From: Glaesserella sp041814905
Lineage (GTDB): Bacteria; Pseudomonadota; Gammaproteobacteria; Enterobacterales; Pasteurellaceae
Direction of reading: 5' to 3'
DNA length: 25,233 nucleotides
Assembly: GCF_041814905.1 (NCBI RefSeq)
Contig: NZ_JBGXYA010000075.1
Coordinates: forward strand, 1-25,233
The notes under the pieces were generated by a model, which ran no database searches, had not been told where the DNA came from, and saw only the letters and a list, made by a program, of their open reading frames with translations. Positions 1 to 6,008 of this stretch are shown piece after piece. Each line of letters opens with the position of its first letter. Position 1 is the stretch's first letter. The translations under genes were made by a program, and so were the position numbers.

Positions 1-121
1 AAATATCGGGTTTATGAGATGCCGAAACAATAAAATCCCTCCCATAGGTAGTATAAGATGAGGTACCCGAGCCTAAATTTCCAACCCATTTCACAATAAC
101 TTGATAGAGATGTTGTTTCAT
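1..121 (-). CDS. OsmC-family protein, N-terminal fragment (runs off the left edge)
   Basis: Only the first 40 codons are in the window. Reading leftward from an ATG at 121-119, the protein begins MKQHLYQVIVKWVGNLGSGT and continues with SSYTTYGRDF and then SHKPDI. This matches the start of the OsmC-like peroxiredoxin family, where a short beta strand with W-x-G-N and a G-T-S-S-Y turn precede Y-x-R-D. Family members reduce organic hydroperoxides in the cytoplasm with two cysteines, but both would lie outside the window, so activity cannot be judged. A good ribosome binding site (AAAGGAAAG) lies about 5 bases before the ATG. The gene follows the accessory patch in the same direction. The family call is fairly secure; whether it is OsmC, Ohr or a YhfA-like member is not. 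Confidence 0.72.
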   Translation of the reverse strand, partial: MKQHLYQVIVKWVGNLGSGTSSYTTYGRDFIVSASHKPDI

Positions 122-184
122 TATTTCTTTCCTTTAAAACCCCAGATAATACTCAGCAGAGTAGGACATTATCATTTTGAATTT

Positions 185-216
185 TTGCAAATTTCAGACA
201 AAATCTGACCGCTTGT
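185..216 (-). repeat. DNA uptake signal sequence (Actinobacillus type), extended
   Basis: The core GACCGCTTGT at 207-216 is the complement of ACAAGCGGTC. On the minus strand TTGCAA follows, starting 26 bases after the first core base (190-185). It lies just outside the palindromic repeat at 242. Confidence 0.85.
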
Positions 217-241
217 TTGCTCTCTCACTTCGTTTTCACTA

Positions 242-495
242 CTGCCAAATCTCCCCTAATCCCTCAAGGCTCAAAGAGGGGGATTAGATCGGGAGAACTT
301 CCTATTCATCTGAAAAATTAAAAATCATTTTGAAGAACTTCGATATTTAATCTTCATCTGAACCAGTTCCCCTCTTTAGCAAAGAGGGGTTAGGGGAGAT
401 TTGGCAGAAGCTATTTCCGAAGAAATTACGCTATTTTTCTTCTGCTTTTATCTCACTCAAATACTGATAAATTGCTTCCACTACACCATCAATAT
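242..495. repeat. ~254-bp direct repeat, copy 1, with nested palindrome
   Basis: This block recurs almost unchanged at 836-1088. Its left 166 bases (242-407) are bounded by inverted ends CTGCCAAATCTCCCC and GGGGAGATTTGGCAG. Just inside the right end is a shorter palindrome, CCCCTCTTT plus AAAGAGGGG around a 3-base centre (369-389). The matching left inner palindrome is decayed in this copy (CCCTCAAGGCTCAAAGAGGG). The remaining part (408-495) is the stop region and last ~19 codons of the DUF559 gene. So the repeat unit is the 3' end of a DUF559 gene plus a downstream structured element. It resembles palindromic elements seen beside DUF559 genes in other bacteria, but that link is from memory. 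Confidence 0.85.
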
Positions 496-802
496 TTGTC
501 ATTACACTATGATTATCAAATCTCATCACCGTAAAACCGAGAGAATTTAGCTCCGTATCTCGTAAACGATCTTTTTCTTGATAATCCGGCTCATAATGCT
601 GGCTACCGTCTAGCTCAACCACTAACTTTGCTTTCAAGCAATAAAAATCCACAATATAACTTAAAAGGGGCTTTTGTCGATTAAAGTGAAATCCTAACAG
701 CTGATCCCGATTTATCCTGTGCCATGACTTACGCTCCGCTTCCGTTTGTGTAGAGCGTAATTTTTGCGAAAGTGGTTTGAGATCTCTTGAGTAAGGTTTC
801 AT
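431..802 (-). CDS. DUF559 protein, Vsr-like PD-(D/E)xK nuclease fold
   Basis: A complete 123-residue DUF559 protein (Pfam PF04480, related to very-short-patch repair endonucleases). The family core is visible: an N-terminal helix with E-A-E-R (21-24) and W27, a strand with F-x-R-Q (40-43), IVDFYC around D52, and KLVVELDGSQH (59-69) supplying E63 and D65. Next come D-R-L-R-D (78-82) and the late strand G-F-T-V-M-R-F-D-N (89-97). These are the positions expected to bind metal, so it may be active, although no cellular role is established for the family. A serine stands at 26 where most relatives carry a hydrophobic residue. No strong ribosome binding site precedes the ATG. The gene lies between two same-orientation copies of the palindromic repeat, and its last 19 codons are part of the repeated block. 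Confidence 0.85.
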   Translation of the reverse strand: MKPYSRDLKPLSQKLRSTQTEAERKSWHRINRDQLLGFHFNRQKPLLSYIVDFYCLKAKLVVELDGSQHYEPDYQEKDRLRDTELNSLGFTVMRFDNHSVMTNIDGVVEAIYQYLSEIKAEEK

Positions 803-835
803 CGTTTTAGTTAATTATGCTCTTTGTCATCACTT

Positions 836-1088
836 CTGCCAAATCTCCCCTAGCCCCTCTTTGCTAAAGAGGGGGATTAGATCGGGAGAACTTCCTATTC
901 ATCTGAAAAATTAAAAATCATTTTGAAGAACTTCGATATCTAATCTTCATCTGAACCAGTTCCCCTCTTTAGCAAAGAGGGGCTAGGGGAGATTTGGCAG
1001 AACCTATTTCCGAAGAAATTACGCTATTCTTCTTCCGCTTTTATCTCACTCAAATACTGATAAATTGCTTCCACTACATCATCAATAT
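836..1088. repeat. ~254-bp direct repeat, copy 2, with intact nested palindrome
   Basis: This is the better-preserved copy of the block at 242-495. The left arm (836 on) and right arm (ending 1000) are complementary over about 39 bases: outer CTGCCAAATCTCCCC / GGGGAGATTTGGCAG, then TAG / CTA, then the inner CCCCTCTTT-GCT-AAAGAGGGG on both sides. Each arm is therefore itself a hairpin, and the two arms can also pair with each other across ~85 bases. 1001-1088 is a second copy of the DUF559 stop region and last codons. Identity with copy 1 stops sharply at the ATTGAT codons (minus strand). Confidence 0.87.
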
Positions 1089-1236
1089 GAATAATCTGTT
1101 TAAAATGCATCCAACTCAATTCGAGACGCACTGCGTCACGATTTGGAAACGTTTGGCGAACTTGGTTTTTCGCCTGTTCGATAATTTGGGCGATGGTGAG
1201 GATTAAGTTGTCGGTGGTGGTTTGAAGATTATTCAT
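1024..1236 (-). pseudogene. YhcG/DUF1016 nuclease remnant fused to a DUF559 tail
   Basis: This 70-codon frame is a chimera. Residues 1-29 (MNNLQTTTDN, then IIEQAKNQVRQT) look like the start of DUF1016/YhcG-family proteins (PDDEXK superfamily). Residues 30-51 (FPNRDAVRLELSWMHFKQII) look like a segment normally found well inside the DUF1016 N-terminal domain, so a stretch between the two appears to be deleted. From the ID at 52-53 the sequence becomes the C-terminus of the neighbouring DUF559 protein (VVEAIYQYLSEIKAEE). The whole YhcG nuclease domain is missing. A plausible ribosome binding site (GGAACT) precedes the ATG, so it could still be translated, but no nuclease function is expected. 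It starts 40 bases after the PIN-like gene on the same strand. Confidence 0.72.
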
Positions 1237-1275
1237 CTTTTAGTTCCAAATACTTTAATTTTTCACCACTTGGTA

Positions 1276-2148
1276 CTACAAATAAGTAACCTTATTATTC
1301 TCCATATTAAAGTTTAATACTTTAGCATTACGTAATTTATTGATAATTTTGATTACTAATTTTTCAGCCTCTTCCCAATCAAGAGATTTCAAATCCGTCT
1401 GGTTATACACATTATTACGTAATGTAAGTAAATTATTAGGATAATGTTTTAATTCAGTTTTAGTCATATAAGACTGGTATTGCAAAAAGGCTTGTTCAAT
1501 CAATATTTTTCTACTATCACTTTTATACTCTATAGAATTTAAATAAATTACTTTATTATTTTCTATTTTAATCAAGCCAGCTGAAATAAGTAAATTAACC
1601 ACTTTTTGTATTTTCTGTATTTCTTTACTTTTATCCAGTGCTTTTAGGCAAGTTTTGTTATGGATATTATTTCGCAAACTTTCTAACTTAGAAGGAAGAT
1701 TGGTCACATTAATTCCAGCCATAAAATTAACATACTCATTAAATGCCTGTTTTATAGGTTCTTCCTCTATCGTTATTGATTCATTAGGCTTAATTTCTTC
1801 AATAATAGGAGTATGTCTAACGCAAACTCTTGAGTTTTTCTGCTGCTGAATAAATGAACAAACCCCGTCATAGCCTTTATCTTTAGAAAAAATATGAAAC
1901 TCAACATTTTTATCTACCGTCACATCCAACTTACCTAAATAATAAGCGATATGAAAATCCACATTATTTTTCGCAATATCTTTTACTGTAATCAATGTAA
2001 TCTGTAATTCATCATTAAATTTTTCTGACAAATGAATTTCTGTTTGATTACTTGATGCACCAATAAATAGAAAAATACGGTTATATTTTTGTAATTCTAA
2101 ACCATCTAGAGAATTTAAATTCTCATAATCAATAAAAGCATACTTCAT
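1276..2148 (-). CDS. PIN-like (PIN_7/NYN-type) protein with duplicated C-terminal module
   Basis: A 290-residue protein. Residues 1-~112 form a PIN-like nuclease fold: F-I-D-Y-E-N at 5-10 with acidic D7 and E9, V-D-F-H-I-A-Y-Y-L-G near 63-72, and F-S-K-D-K-G-Y-D near 87-94. These resemble predicted RNases of the PIN_7 group. After a linker come two copies of a ~75-residue module (about 133-207 and 216-290). The copies share I-x-Q-A-F, R-N-N, K-x-L-D and E-N-N-K-V-x-Y-L at equivalent positions, which indicates internal duplication, perhaps of a helical nucleic-acid-binding domain. The gene is visibly richer in A and T than the genes to its right, suggesting transfer. AAGGGA lies 5 bases before the ATG. 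The substrate is unknown; RNA is the family expectation. It lies upstream of the YhcG remnant and may once have been co-transcribed with it. Confidence 0.75.
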   Translation of the reverse strand: MKYAFIDYENLNSLDGLELQKYNRIFLFIGASSNQTEIHLSEKFNDELQITLITVKDIAKNNVDFHIAYYLGKLDVTVDKNVEFHIFSKDKGYDGVCSFIQQQKNSRVCVRHTPIIEEIKPNESITIEEEPIKQAFNEYVNFMAGINVTNLPSKLESLRNNIHNKTCLKALDKSKEIQKIQKVVNLLISAGLIKIENNKVIYLNSIEYKSDSRKILIEQAFLQYQSYMTKTELKHYPNNLLTLRNNVYNQTDLKSLDWEEAEKLVIKIINKLRNAKVLNFNMENNKVTYL

Positions 2149-2173
2149 ATTTTCCCTTAGATACCAAAACTAA

Positions 2174-2183
2174 AAGTGCGGTC
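2174..2183 (+). repeat. Uptake-signal-like core, Haemophilus influenzae type
   Basis: AAGTGCGGTC is a perfect H. influenzae-type core (AAGTGCGGT) in a window otherwise dominated by the Actinobacillus-type core. There is no TTGCAA at the +26 offset. Confidence 0.6.
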
Positions 2184-2210
2184 TTTTTATGTAAATTTTT
2201 AGTGAAATTC

Positions 2211-2220
2211 GACCGCTTGT
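2211..2220 (-). repeat. DNA uptake signal sequence core (Actinobacillus type)
   Basis: GACCGCTTGT, the complement of ACAAGCGGTC. The usual TTGCAA at +26 is degenerate here. It sits next to the 3' end of the glutaredoxin-like gene and, with the sequence up to 2263, mirrors 207-256. Confidence 0.7.
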
Positions 2221-2231
2221 TATTTTATTTC

Positions 2232-2498
2232 TCACTTCGGTTTCACTTCTACCAAATTTCCCAACTCCAACACCACTCTCTCATCTTCCAATACCAACGC
2301 AGGAATACCGATATAACCATTTGCTTTGGCGTGATCAAAAGCAGGGTGGCGATCACGCAATCTGAGAAACGGTTTAAAATTTGCACCGCTTTGGGTAATA
2401 TCCACAGCTTCGTAGTCCACGCCTAAACGTTGTAATTCAGCAACAAACGGGGCGGTGTCGGGGCACCAATGGGCAAAGTATAAAACTGGTTTAGTCAT
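2232..2498 (-). CDS. Glutaredoxin-related thioredoxin-fold protein
   Basis: An 88-residue protein of the small glutaredoxin-related family (COG4545-like). It opens MTKPVLYFAHWCPDTAPFVA: a beta strand, then the active-site position with a single cysteine (C12, in C-P-D-T), then a helix. The second half has the G-Y-I-G-I-P-A-L-V motif (61-69), whose cis-proline loop is typical of thioredoxin folds. The C-P-D-T signature replaces the C-P-Y-C of classical glutaredoxins, so a monothiol or non-catalytic role is likely. It starts 14 bases after the heme-binding gene and reads the same way, with AGGAAGG upstream, so the two are probably co-transcribed. Its last 10 codons and the adjoining uptake signal resemble sequence at 207-256 on the other side of the accessory patch. 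Confidence 0.8.
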   Translation of the reverse strand: MTKPVLYFAHWCPDTAPFVAELQRLGVDYEAVDITQSGANFKPFLRLRDRHPAFDHAKANGYIGIPALVLEDERVVLELGNLVEVKPK

Positions 2499-2512
2499 GA
2501 TATTATCCCTTC

Positions 2513-3169
2513 CTATTTTTTTATCTCTTGTTGCACCGCTAATGCTGTTGGGTTTGGTGTTGGTTCAGCAATTTTCGTTAGACGATTGCGATCCGTATGA
2601 TGGAACGGTTCAGGATAATTCGGGATAATCATTACTGTATCTTGTTCGTAAGACCAAGTGCCGTCATCATTGATTTTTACCTTAATGGTATAGCTTTCTG
2701 TGGTAAAGTTTTGCTCAATAAATGGGTTTGAAATAATACCGTTTGTCAGTGAACCTCTTACTGCCTTTACGGTAAATTCTTTCGCATCAGCCGGTGCATT
2801 CCCTGTCGCCATTACCGTTTGCCCGCGCGGAATACTTAAAGTCAGAATAATATTACCGGTTGCAGGCTCCCATAACCAATAACCGACCTGATCGTGAAAA
2901 GTTTCCACTTCGTTCGGTTGAACAATACGTGTGTGATAACGTAAACCGTAGAATAACTGAGGACCGTTGGTTTGCGCATCAATAGGTTGCAATTCATAAC
3001 GCTCTAGATAAGGATCTTTTTCCGGTCCTTCCGCTTTTGGATTAATATCCAAGCCTCGCTTCCCTTCCCAAATTCCAGCCATCGCAGCAAGCGGTCCTAA
3101 ATTTGCTAAGGTATTTACATCAGGCTCTGCTTCGGTATAAATATCCGTCGGATATTGATAATCTTTCAT
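2513..3169 (-). CDS. Heme-binding beta-barrel (nitrobindin/THAP4-like) domain protein
   Basis: 218 residues resembling the fatty-acid-binding-protein-like heme-binding barrel family (PF08768). The family opening is clear: L-G-P-L-A (24-28), A-G-I-W-E-G-K-R-G-L-D (31-41), then N-P-K-A-E-G-P and E-R-Y-E-L-Q-P-I. The central part has Y-G-L-R-Y-H (73-78), E-T-F-H-D-Q-V-G-Y-W-L-W-E-P and I-P-R-G-Q. The end has F-H-H-T-D-R-N-R-L-T. These strands form the ten-stranded barrel of the family; a histidine in the late strands is the likely heme ligand by analogy. Related nitrobindins bind ferric heme and act on NO or peroxynitrite, but no function is proven for this subgroup. No signal peptide is visible. 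AGGATAAT precedes the ATG. It lies between glyQ and the glutaredoxin-like gene, all leftward. Confidence 0.75.
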   Translation of the reverse strand: MKDYQYPTDIYTEAEPDVNTLANLGPLAAMAGIWEGKRGLDINPKAEGPEKDPYLERYELQPIDAQTNGPQLFYGLRYHTRIVQPNEVETFHDQVGYWLWEPATGNIILTLSIPRGQTVMATGNAPADAKEFTVKAVRGSLTNGIISNPFIEQNFTTESYTIKVKINDDGTWSYEQDTVMIIPNYPEPFHHTDRNRLTKIAEPTPNPTALAVQQEIKK

Positions 3170-3190
3170 TGTATTATCCTCATTAAGCTA

Positions 3191-3200
3191 AAGTGCGGTC
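3191..3200 (+). repeat. Uptake-signal-like core, Haemophilus influenzae type
   Basis: AAGTGCGGTC lies in the 54-base gap between glyQ and the heme-binding gene. A T-rich stretch and TTTTGCAG follow, one base short of the +26 spacing seen for other signals. Confidence 0.6.
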
Positions 3201-3223
3201 TGTTTTTTGACAGTTTTGCAGAA

Positions 3224-4132
3224 TTATTTTTTACAACCCGGGAACCCTAACGCTTCACGGCTTGCGTAGTATGCTTCCGCCACGCCTTTGGTTAAGGTGC
3301 GAATGCGTAAAATGTAGCGTTGGCGTTCGGTCACAGAGATCGCTTTGCGAGCGTCGAGTAAGTTAAAGCTGTGTGCGGCTTTTAAGATACGTTCGTAAGC
3401 CGGTAATGGTAACGGTTTTTCTAGTGCCAATAATTCTTGCGCTTCTTTTTCGTATTGATCGAAGCAGTAGAATAAGAAATCCGTATTCGCATATTCAAAG
3501 TTGTAAGTAGATTGCTCCACTTCGTTTTGGTGGAACACATCGCCGTAAGTGGTTTTACCAAGCGGACCGTCCGACCAAACAAGATTATATACGCTGTCCA
3601 CGCCTTGAATGTACATTGCTAAACGCTCTAAGCCGTAAGTGATTTCGCCTGTTACCGGTTTACACTCTAAACCGCCCACTTGTTGGAAGTAGGTAAATTG
3701 GGTGACTTCCATACCGTTTAGCCACACTTCCCAGCCTAAGCCCCAAGCCCCTAGCGTTGGGTTTTCCCAGTTGTCTTCCACAAAACGAATGTCGTTTTGC
3801 GTTGGGTCAAAACCTAGCATTTTCAGGCTGTCTAAATAGAGTTCTTGAATGTTATCTGGTGATGGTTTGATCACCACTTGGAATTGATAGTAGTGTTGTA
3901 AACGGTTCGGGTTTTCGCCATAGCGACCGTCAGTCGGGCGACGTGAAGGCTGAACATAAGCAAACGCCATCGGCTCAGGGCCTAAGGCACGCAAACAAGT
4001 CATCGGGTGGGATGTACCCGCACCGACTTCCATATCGAATGGTTGAACAACGGTGCAACCTTGGTTCGCCCAATAATCTTGTAGGGCTAAAATCATACCT
4101 TGGAAAGTTTTCACGTTAAATTTCGCTGTCAT
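3224..4132 (-). CDS. glyQ: Glycine--tRNA ligase alpha subunit
   Basis: 302 residues, near-identical in length to E. coli GlyQ (303). It is the alpha chain of the bacterial alpha2-beta2 glycyl-tRNA synthetase and carries the class II catalytic core that makes glycyl-adenylate in the cytoplasm. Diagnostic stretches are M-I-L-A-L-Q-D-Y-W near 13-21, Q-P-F-D-M-E-V-G-A-G-T-S-H-P near 30-43, the motif-2-like region A-Y-V-Q-P-S-R-R-P-T-D-G-R-Y-G-E-N-P-N-R, and E-V-T-Q-F-T-Y-F-Q-Q-V-G-G. AGGA lies about 9 bases before the ATG, and a perfect TATAAT box lies about 40 bases upstream. The partner glyS does not follow directly; a heme-binding and a glutaredoxin-like gene do. A split glyQ/glyS is, from memory, also seen in Haemophilus, so glyS may lie left of this window. 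Confidence 0.97.
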   Translation of the reverse strand: MTAKFNVKTFQGMILALQDYWANQGCTVVQPFDMEVGAGTSHPMTCLRALGPEPMAFAYVQPSRRPTDGRYGENPNRLQHYYQFQVVIKPSPDNIQELYLDSLKMLGFDPTQNDIRFVEDNWENPTLGAWGLGWEVWLNGMEVTQFTYFQQVGGLECKPVTGEITYGLERLAMYIQGVDSVYNLVWSDGPLGKTTYGDVFHQNEVEQSTYNFEYANTDFLFYCFDQYEKEAQELLALEKPLPLPAYERILKAAHSFNLLDARKAISVTERQRYILRIRTLTKGVAEAYYASREALGFPGCKK

Positions 4133-4169
4133 TGTCTTTTTCCTAAAAATTCATTCAAAAATGCGGGCT

Positions 4170-4175
4170 ATTATA
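4170..4175 (-). promoter_or_regulatory. Probable glyQ promoter -10 box
   Basis: The minus strand reads TATAAT at 4175-4170, followed by a GC-rich discriminator (AGCCCGC). The expected start is near 4163, giving a leader of about 30 bases. No good -35 is visible at 17 bases. The box is the centre of a perfect palindrome, GGCTA-TTA-TAGCC (4167-4179). Confidence 0.6.
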
Positions 4176-4179
4176 GCCG

Positions 4180-4211
4180 ACAAGCGGTCAGATTTTGGGA
4201 ATTTTTTGCAA
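4180..4211 (+). repeat. DNA uptake signal sequence, extended
   Basis: The ACAAGCGGTC core at 4180-4189 has TTGCAA starting 26 bases after its first base (4206-4211). It occupies the spacer of the glyQ promoter. Confidence 0.88.
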
Positions 4212-4222
4212 TTTATAAAGAA

Positions 4223-4251
4223 AAAGAGCAAGGTTTTTCGCCTTGCTCTTT
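4223..4251 (-). terminator. Rho-independent terminator of the AbgT-family gene
   Basis: Perfect 11-bp stem AAAGAGCAAGG / CCTTGCTCTTT with a 7-base loop, 15 bases past the transporter stop codon. On the minus strand it is followed by TT-C-TTT. Confidence 0.88.
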
Positions 4252-4265
4252 GATAGAAAATAAAA

Positions 4266-5825
4266 TTATGGAGCCGGGTAGAAGGTATTTGACCCCGGGC
4301 CGACCGGTAAACCGAGTACGAATACCCAAATGAAGAAGAGTAATGTCCAACCGACAAGGAATAAGAAAGAGTATGGAATCATCATTGCCATGAGGGTTCC
4401 GACACCGGTATCTTTCTTATAGCGCACTGCAACAGCCATAATTAAACCGAAGTAGCTCATCATTGGCGTGATGATATTCGTTGATGAGTCTCCGATACGG
4501 TATGCCGTTTGAATAATTTCAGGCGCATAGCCGACTAACATCAGCATCGGCACAAAAATCGGTGCGGTTAATGCCCACTGTGCGGAAGCCGATGAAATCA
4601 TTAGATTAATGAACGTACAGATGAAGATAAATCCAATGAAGAGTAATGGACCGGTTAGTCCTAAATCCGTTAAGAGTTGTGCGCCTTTGACTGCCACAAT
4701 TGAACCTAAATTCGTCCAACCGAAAAAGGCTACAAATTGTGCGGCAAAGAAGACCAGTACAATGTACATTCCCATTGAGCCCATGCTGCTAGACATCGCT
4801 TTCACCACATCTTGATTACCTTTCATGGTGCCCGCCACACGTCCGTAAATATAACCCGGAATCGCAAAGAAGATAAAAATGAAGACGACAATACCGTGTA
4901 AGAATGGTGAACCCGCAACTAATCCAGTTTTCGGATTACGTAAGATACCGTCTGCCGGGACAACAGACCAAGCCAATAGTAATGAAAAAATCAGCATGGC
5001 AACGCCCGCCCATACTAAGCCTTTTTTCTCTTGAGCGGTCAGTTTTTCGATTTTATTGTCAAGAACAGAGGTGTCAGAGGCATCGTTTGGATTATATTTA
5101 CCTAATTGAGGTTCAACAATCTTCTCTGTCACAAAGTAACCGATACCGGACACCAAGAAAGTACTGATAAACATAAAGTACCAGTTCGCCTCAGGACCAA
5201 CCACATAGTTTGGATCGATTAAACGAGCCGCTTCTTGGGTAATCCCTGAAAGAAGAGGATCTACGGTACCAAGCAATAAATTTGCACTATACCCGCCTGA
5301 AACCCCGGCAAAGGCAGCTGCCAAACCGGCAAGCGGATGACGACCTAATGCATGGAAAATCATTGCCGCTAACGGAATCAGCACGACATAGCCAAGTTCT
5401 GCAGCAGTATTTGACATCACCCCTGCAAATACCACCGTAAAGGTCACTAATTTTTTCGGTGCACCGATCACCAAACCGCGCAGCGCTGCCGAAATCATGC
5501 CTGACGCTTCGGCGATTCCGACGCCAAGCATGGCGACCAAAACCGTTCCTAAAGGCGCAAAACCTGTAAAGTTTTTCACCAAACTACTGACCATATAAGC
5601 AACACCTTCGGCACTTAATAGGTTGCGCACTTCAATTGCACCTTTTGCCGCAGGGCGCGGGTCTTGAACACTCACACCCATGGAAGACAAAATGGCGGAA
5701 ATAATGATCAAAATACAGCACATGATCATAAATAGGATAATTGGGTGTGGGAGAAGATTACCCAGCCACTCAACGCCTTTCAGAAATCGCTGAATGCGAC
5801 CTGATTTTACTTGATTTTCTGACAT
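4266..5825 (-). CDS. AbgT-family transporter (p-aminobenzoyl-glutamate type)
   Basis: A 519-residue integral inner-membrane protein of the AbgT family, whose best-known member takes up p-aminobenzoyl-glutamate (E. coli AbgT, ~508 residues); MtrF-type relatives export sulfonamides. The cytoplasmic N-terminus (to ~20) is followed by a hydrophobic segment (P-H-P-I-I-L-F-M-I). Family signatures are F-A-P-L-G-T-V-L-V-A-M-L-G-V-G-I-A-E near 89-106, S-N-T-A-A-E-L-G-Y-V-V-L-I-P-L near 138-152, G-V-S-G-G-Y-S-A-N and I-S-S-A-S-A-Q-W-A-L-T-A-P-I. About eleven to twelve membrane spans can be picked out. AAGGA lies 8 bases before the ATG. It is monocistronic, with its own terminator, and divergent from roxA. 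No abgA/abgB hydrolase genes are next to it, so its substrate is uncertain. Confidence 0.9.
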   Translation of the reverse strand: MSENQVKSGRIQRFLKGVEWLGNLLPHPIILFMIMCCILIIISAILSSMGVSVQDPRPAAKGAIEVRNLLSAEGVAYMVSSLVKNFTGFAPLGTVLVAMLGVGIAEASGMISAALRGLVIGAPKKLVTFTVVFAGVMSNTAAELGYVVLIPLAAMIFHALGRHPLAGLAAAFAGVSGGYSANLLLGTVDPLLSGITQEAARLIDPNYVVGPEANWYFMFISTFLVSGIGYFVTEKIVEPQLGKYNPNDASDTSVLDNKIEKLTAQEKKGLVWAGVAMLIFSLLLAWSVVPADGILRNPKTGLVAGSPFLHGIVVFIFIFFAIPGYIYGRVAGTMKGNQDVVKAMSSSMGSMGMYIVLVFFAAQFVAFFGWTNLGSIVAVKGAQLLTDLGLTGPLLFIGFIFICTFINLMISSASAQWALTAPIFVPMLMLVGYAPEIIQTAYRIGDSSTNIITPMMSYFGLIMAVAVRYKKDTGVGTLMAMMIPYSFLFLVGWTLLFFIWVFVLGLPVGPGSNTFYPAP

Positions 5826-5932
5826 AATTTTTTCCTTATTGAAATAACCCTACATTTAAAGCAAGTTAGATTATTTCACAACTTCTTAACATAATTCAGA
5901 AAACAAGCAAAGATAAGTTAAAATTTACACAG

Positions 5933-5954
5933 AAATGTGATCCGGATAACAAAA
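5933..5954. promoter_or_regulatory. Candidate CRP-binding site between the AbgT-family gene and roxA
   Basis: TGTGA-TCCGGA-TAACA (core 5936-5951) differs from the CRP consensus TGTGA-N6-TCACA at one base, and the left half extends to AAATGTGATC. Its centre (5943.5) is 71-72 bases before the predicted roxA start. It could equally serve the divergent transporter gene. Confidence 0.5.
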
Positions 5955-5979
5955 AAAGAAGCAAAATAGTGCGACTTAT

Positions 5980-6008
5980 TTGGCAACAGGAATACTGATT
6001 GATAGAAT
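5980..6008 (+). promoter_or_regulatory. Probable sigma-70 promoter of roxA
   Basis: TTGGCA (5980-5985), a 17-base spacer and TAGAAT (6003-6008). The predicted start near 6015 gives a leader of about 27 bases containing the AAGGAG ribosome binding site. Confidence 0.6.

Noticed and set aside
242..1088. CRISPR-like array
   Set aside because: Only two long repeat copies, no regular short repeats and spacers, no cas genes.
994..1206. 70-codon plus-strand open frame
   Set aside because: Mirror of the YhcG/DUF559 chimera and the repeat; no protein features.
2174..2220. Inverted uptake cores as a terminator after the glutaredoxin-like gene
   Set aside because: Only six contiguous base pairs (GCGGTC / GACCGC) with a 27-base loop; too weak to call.
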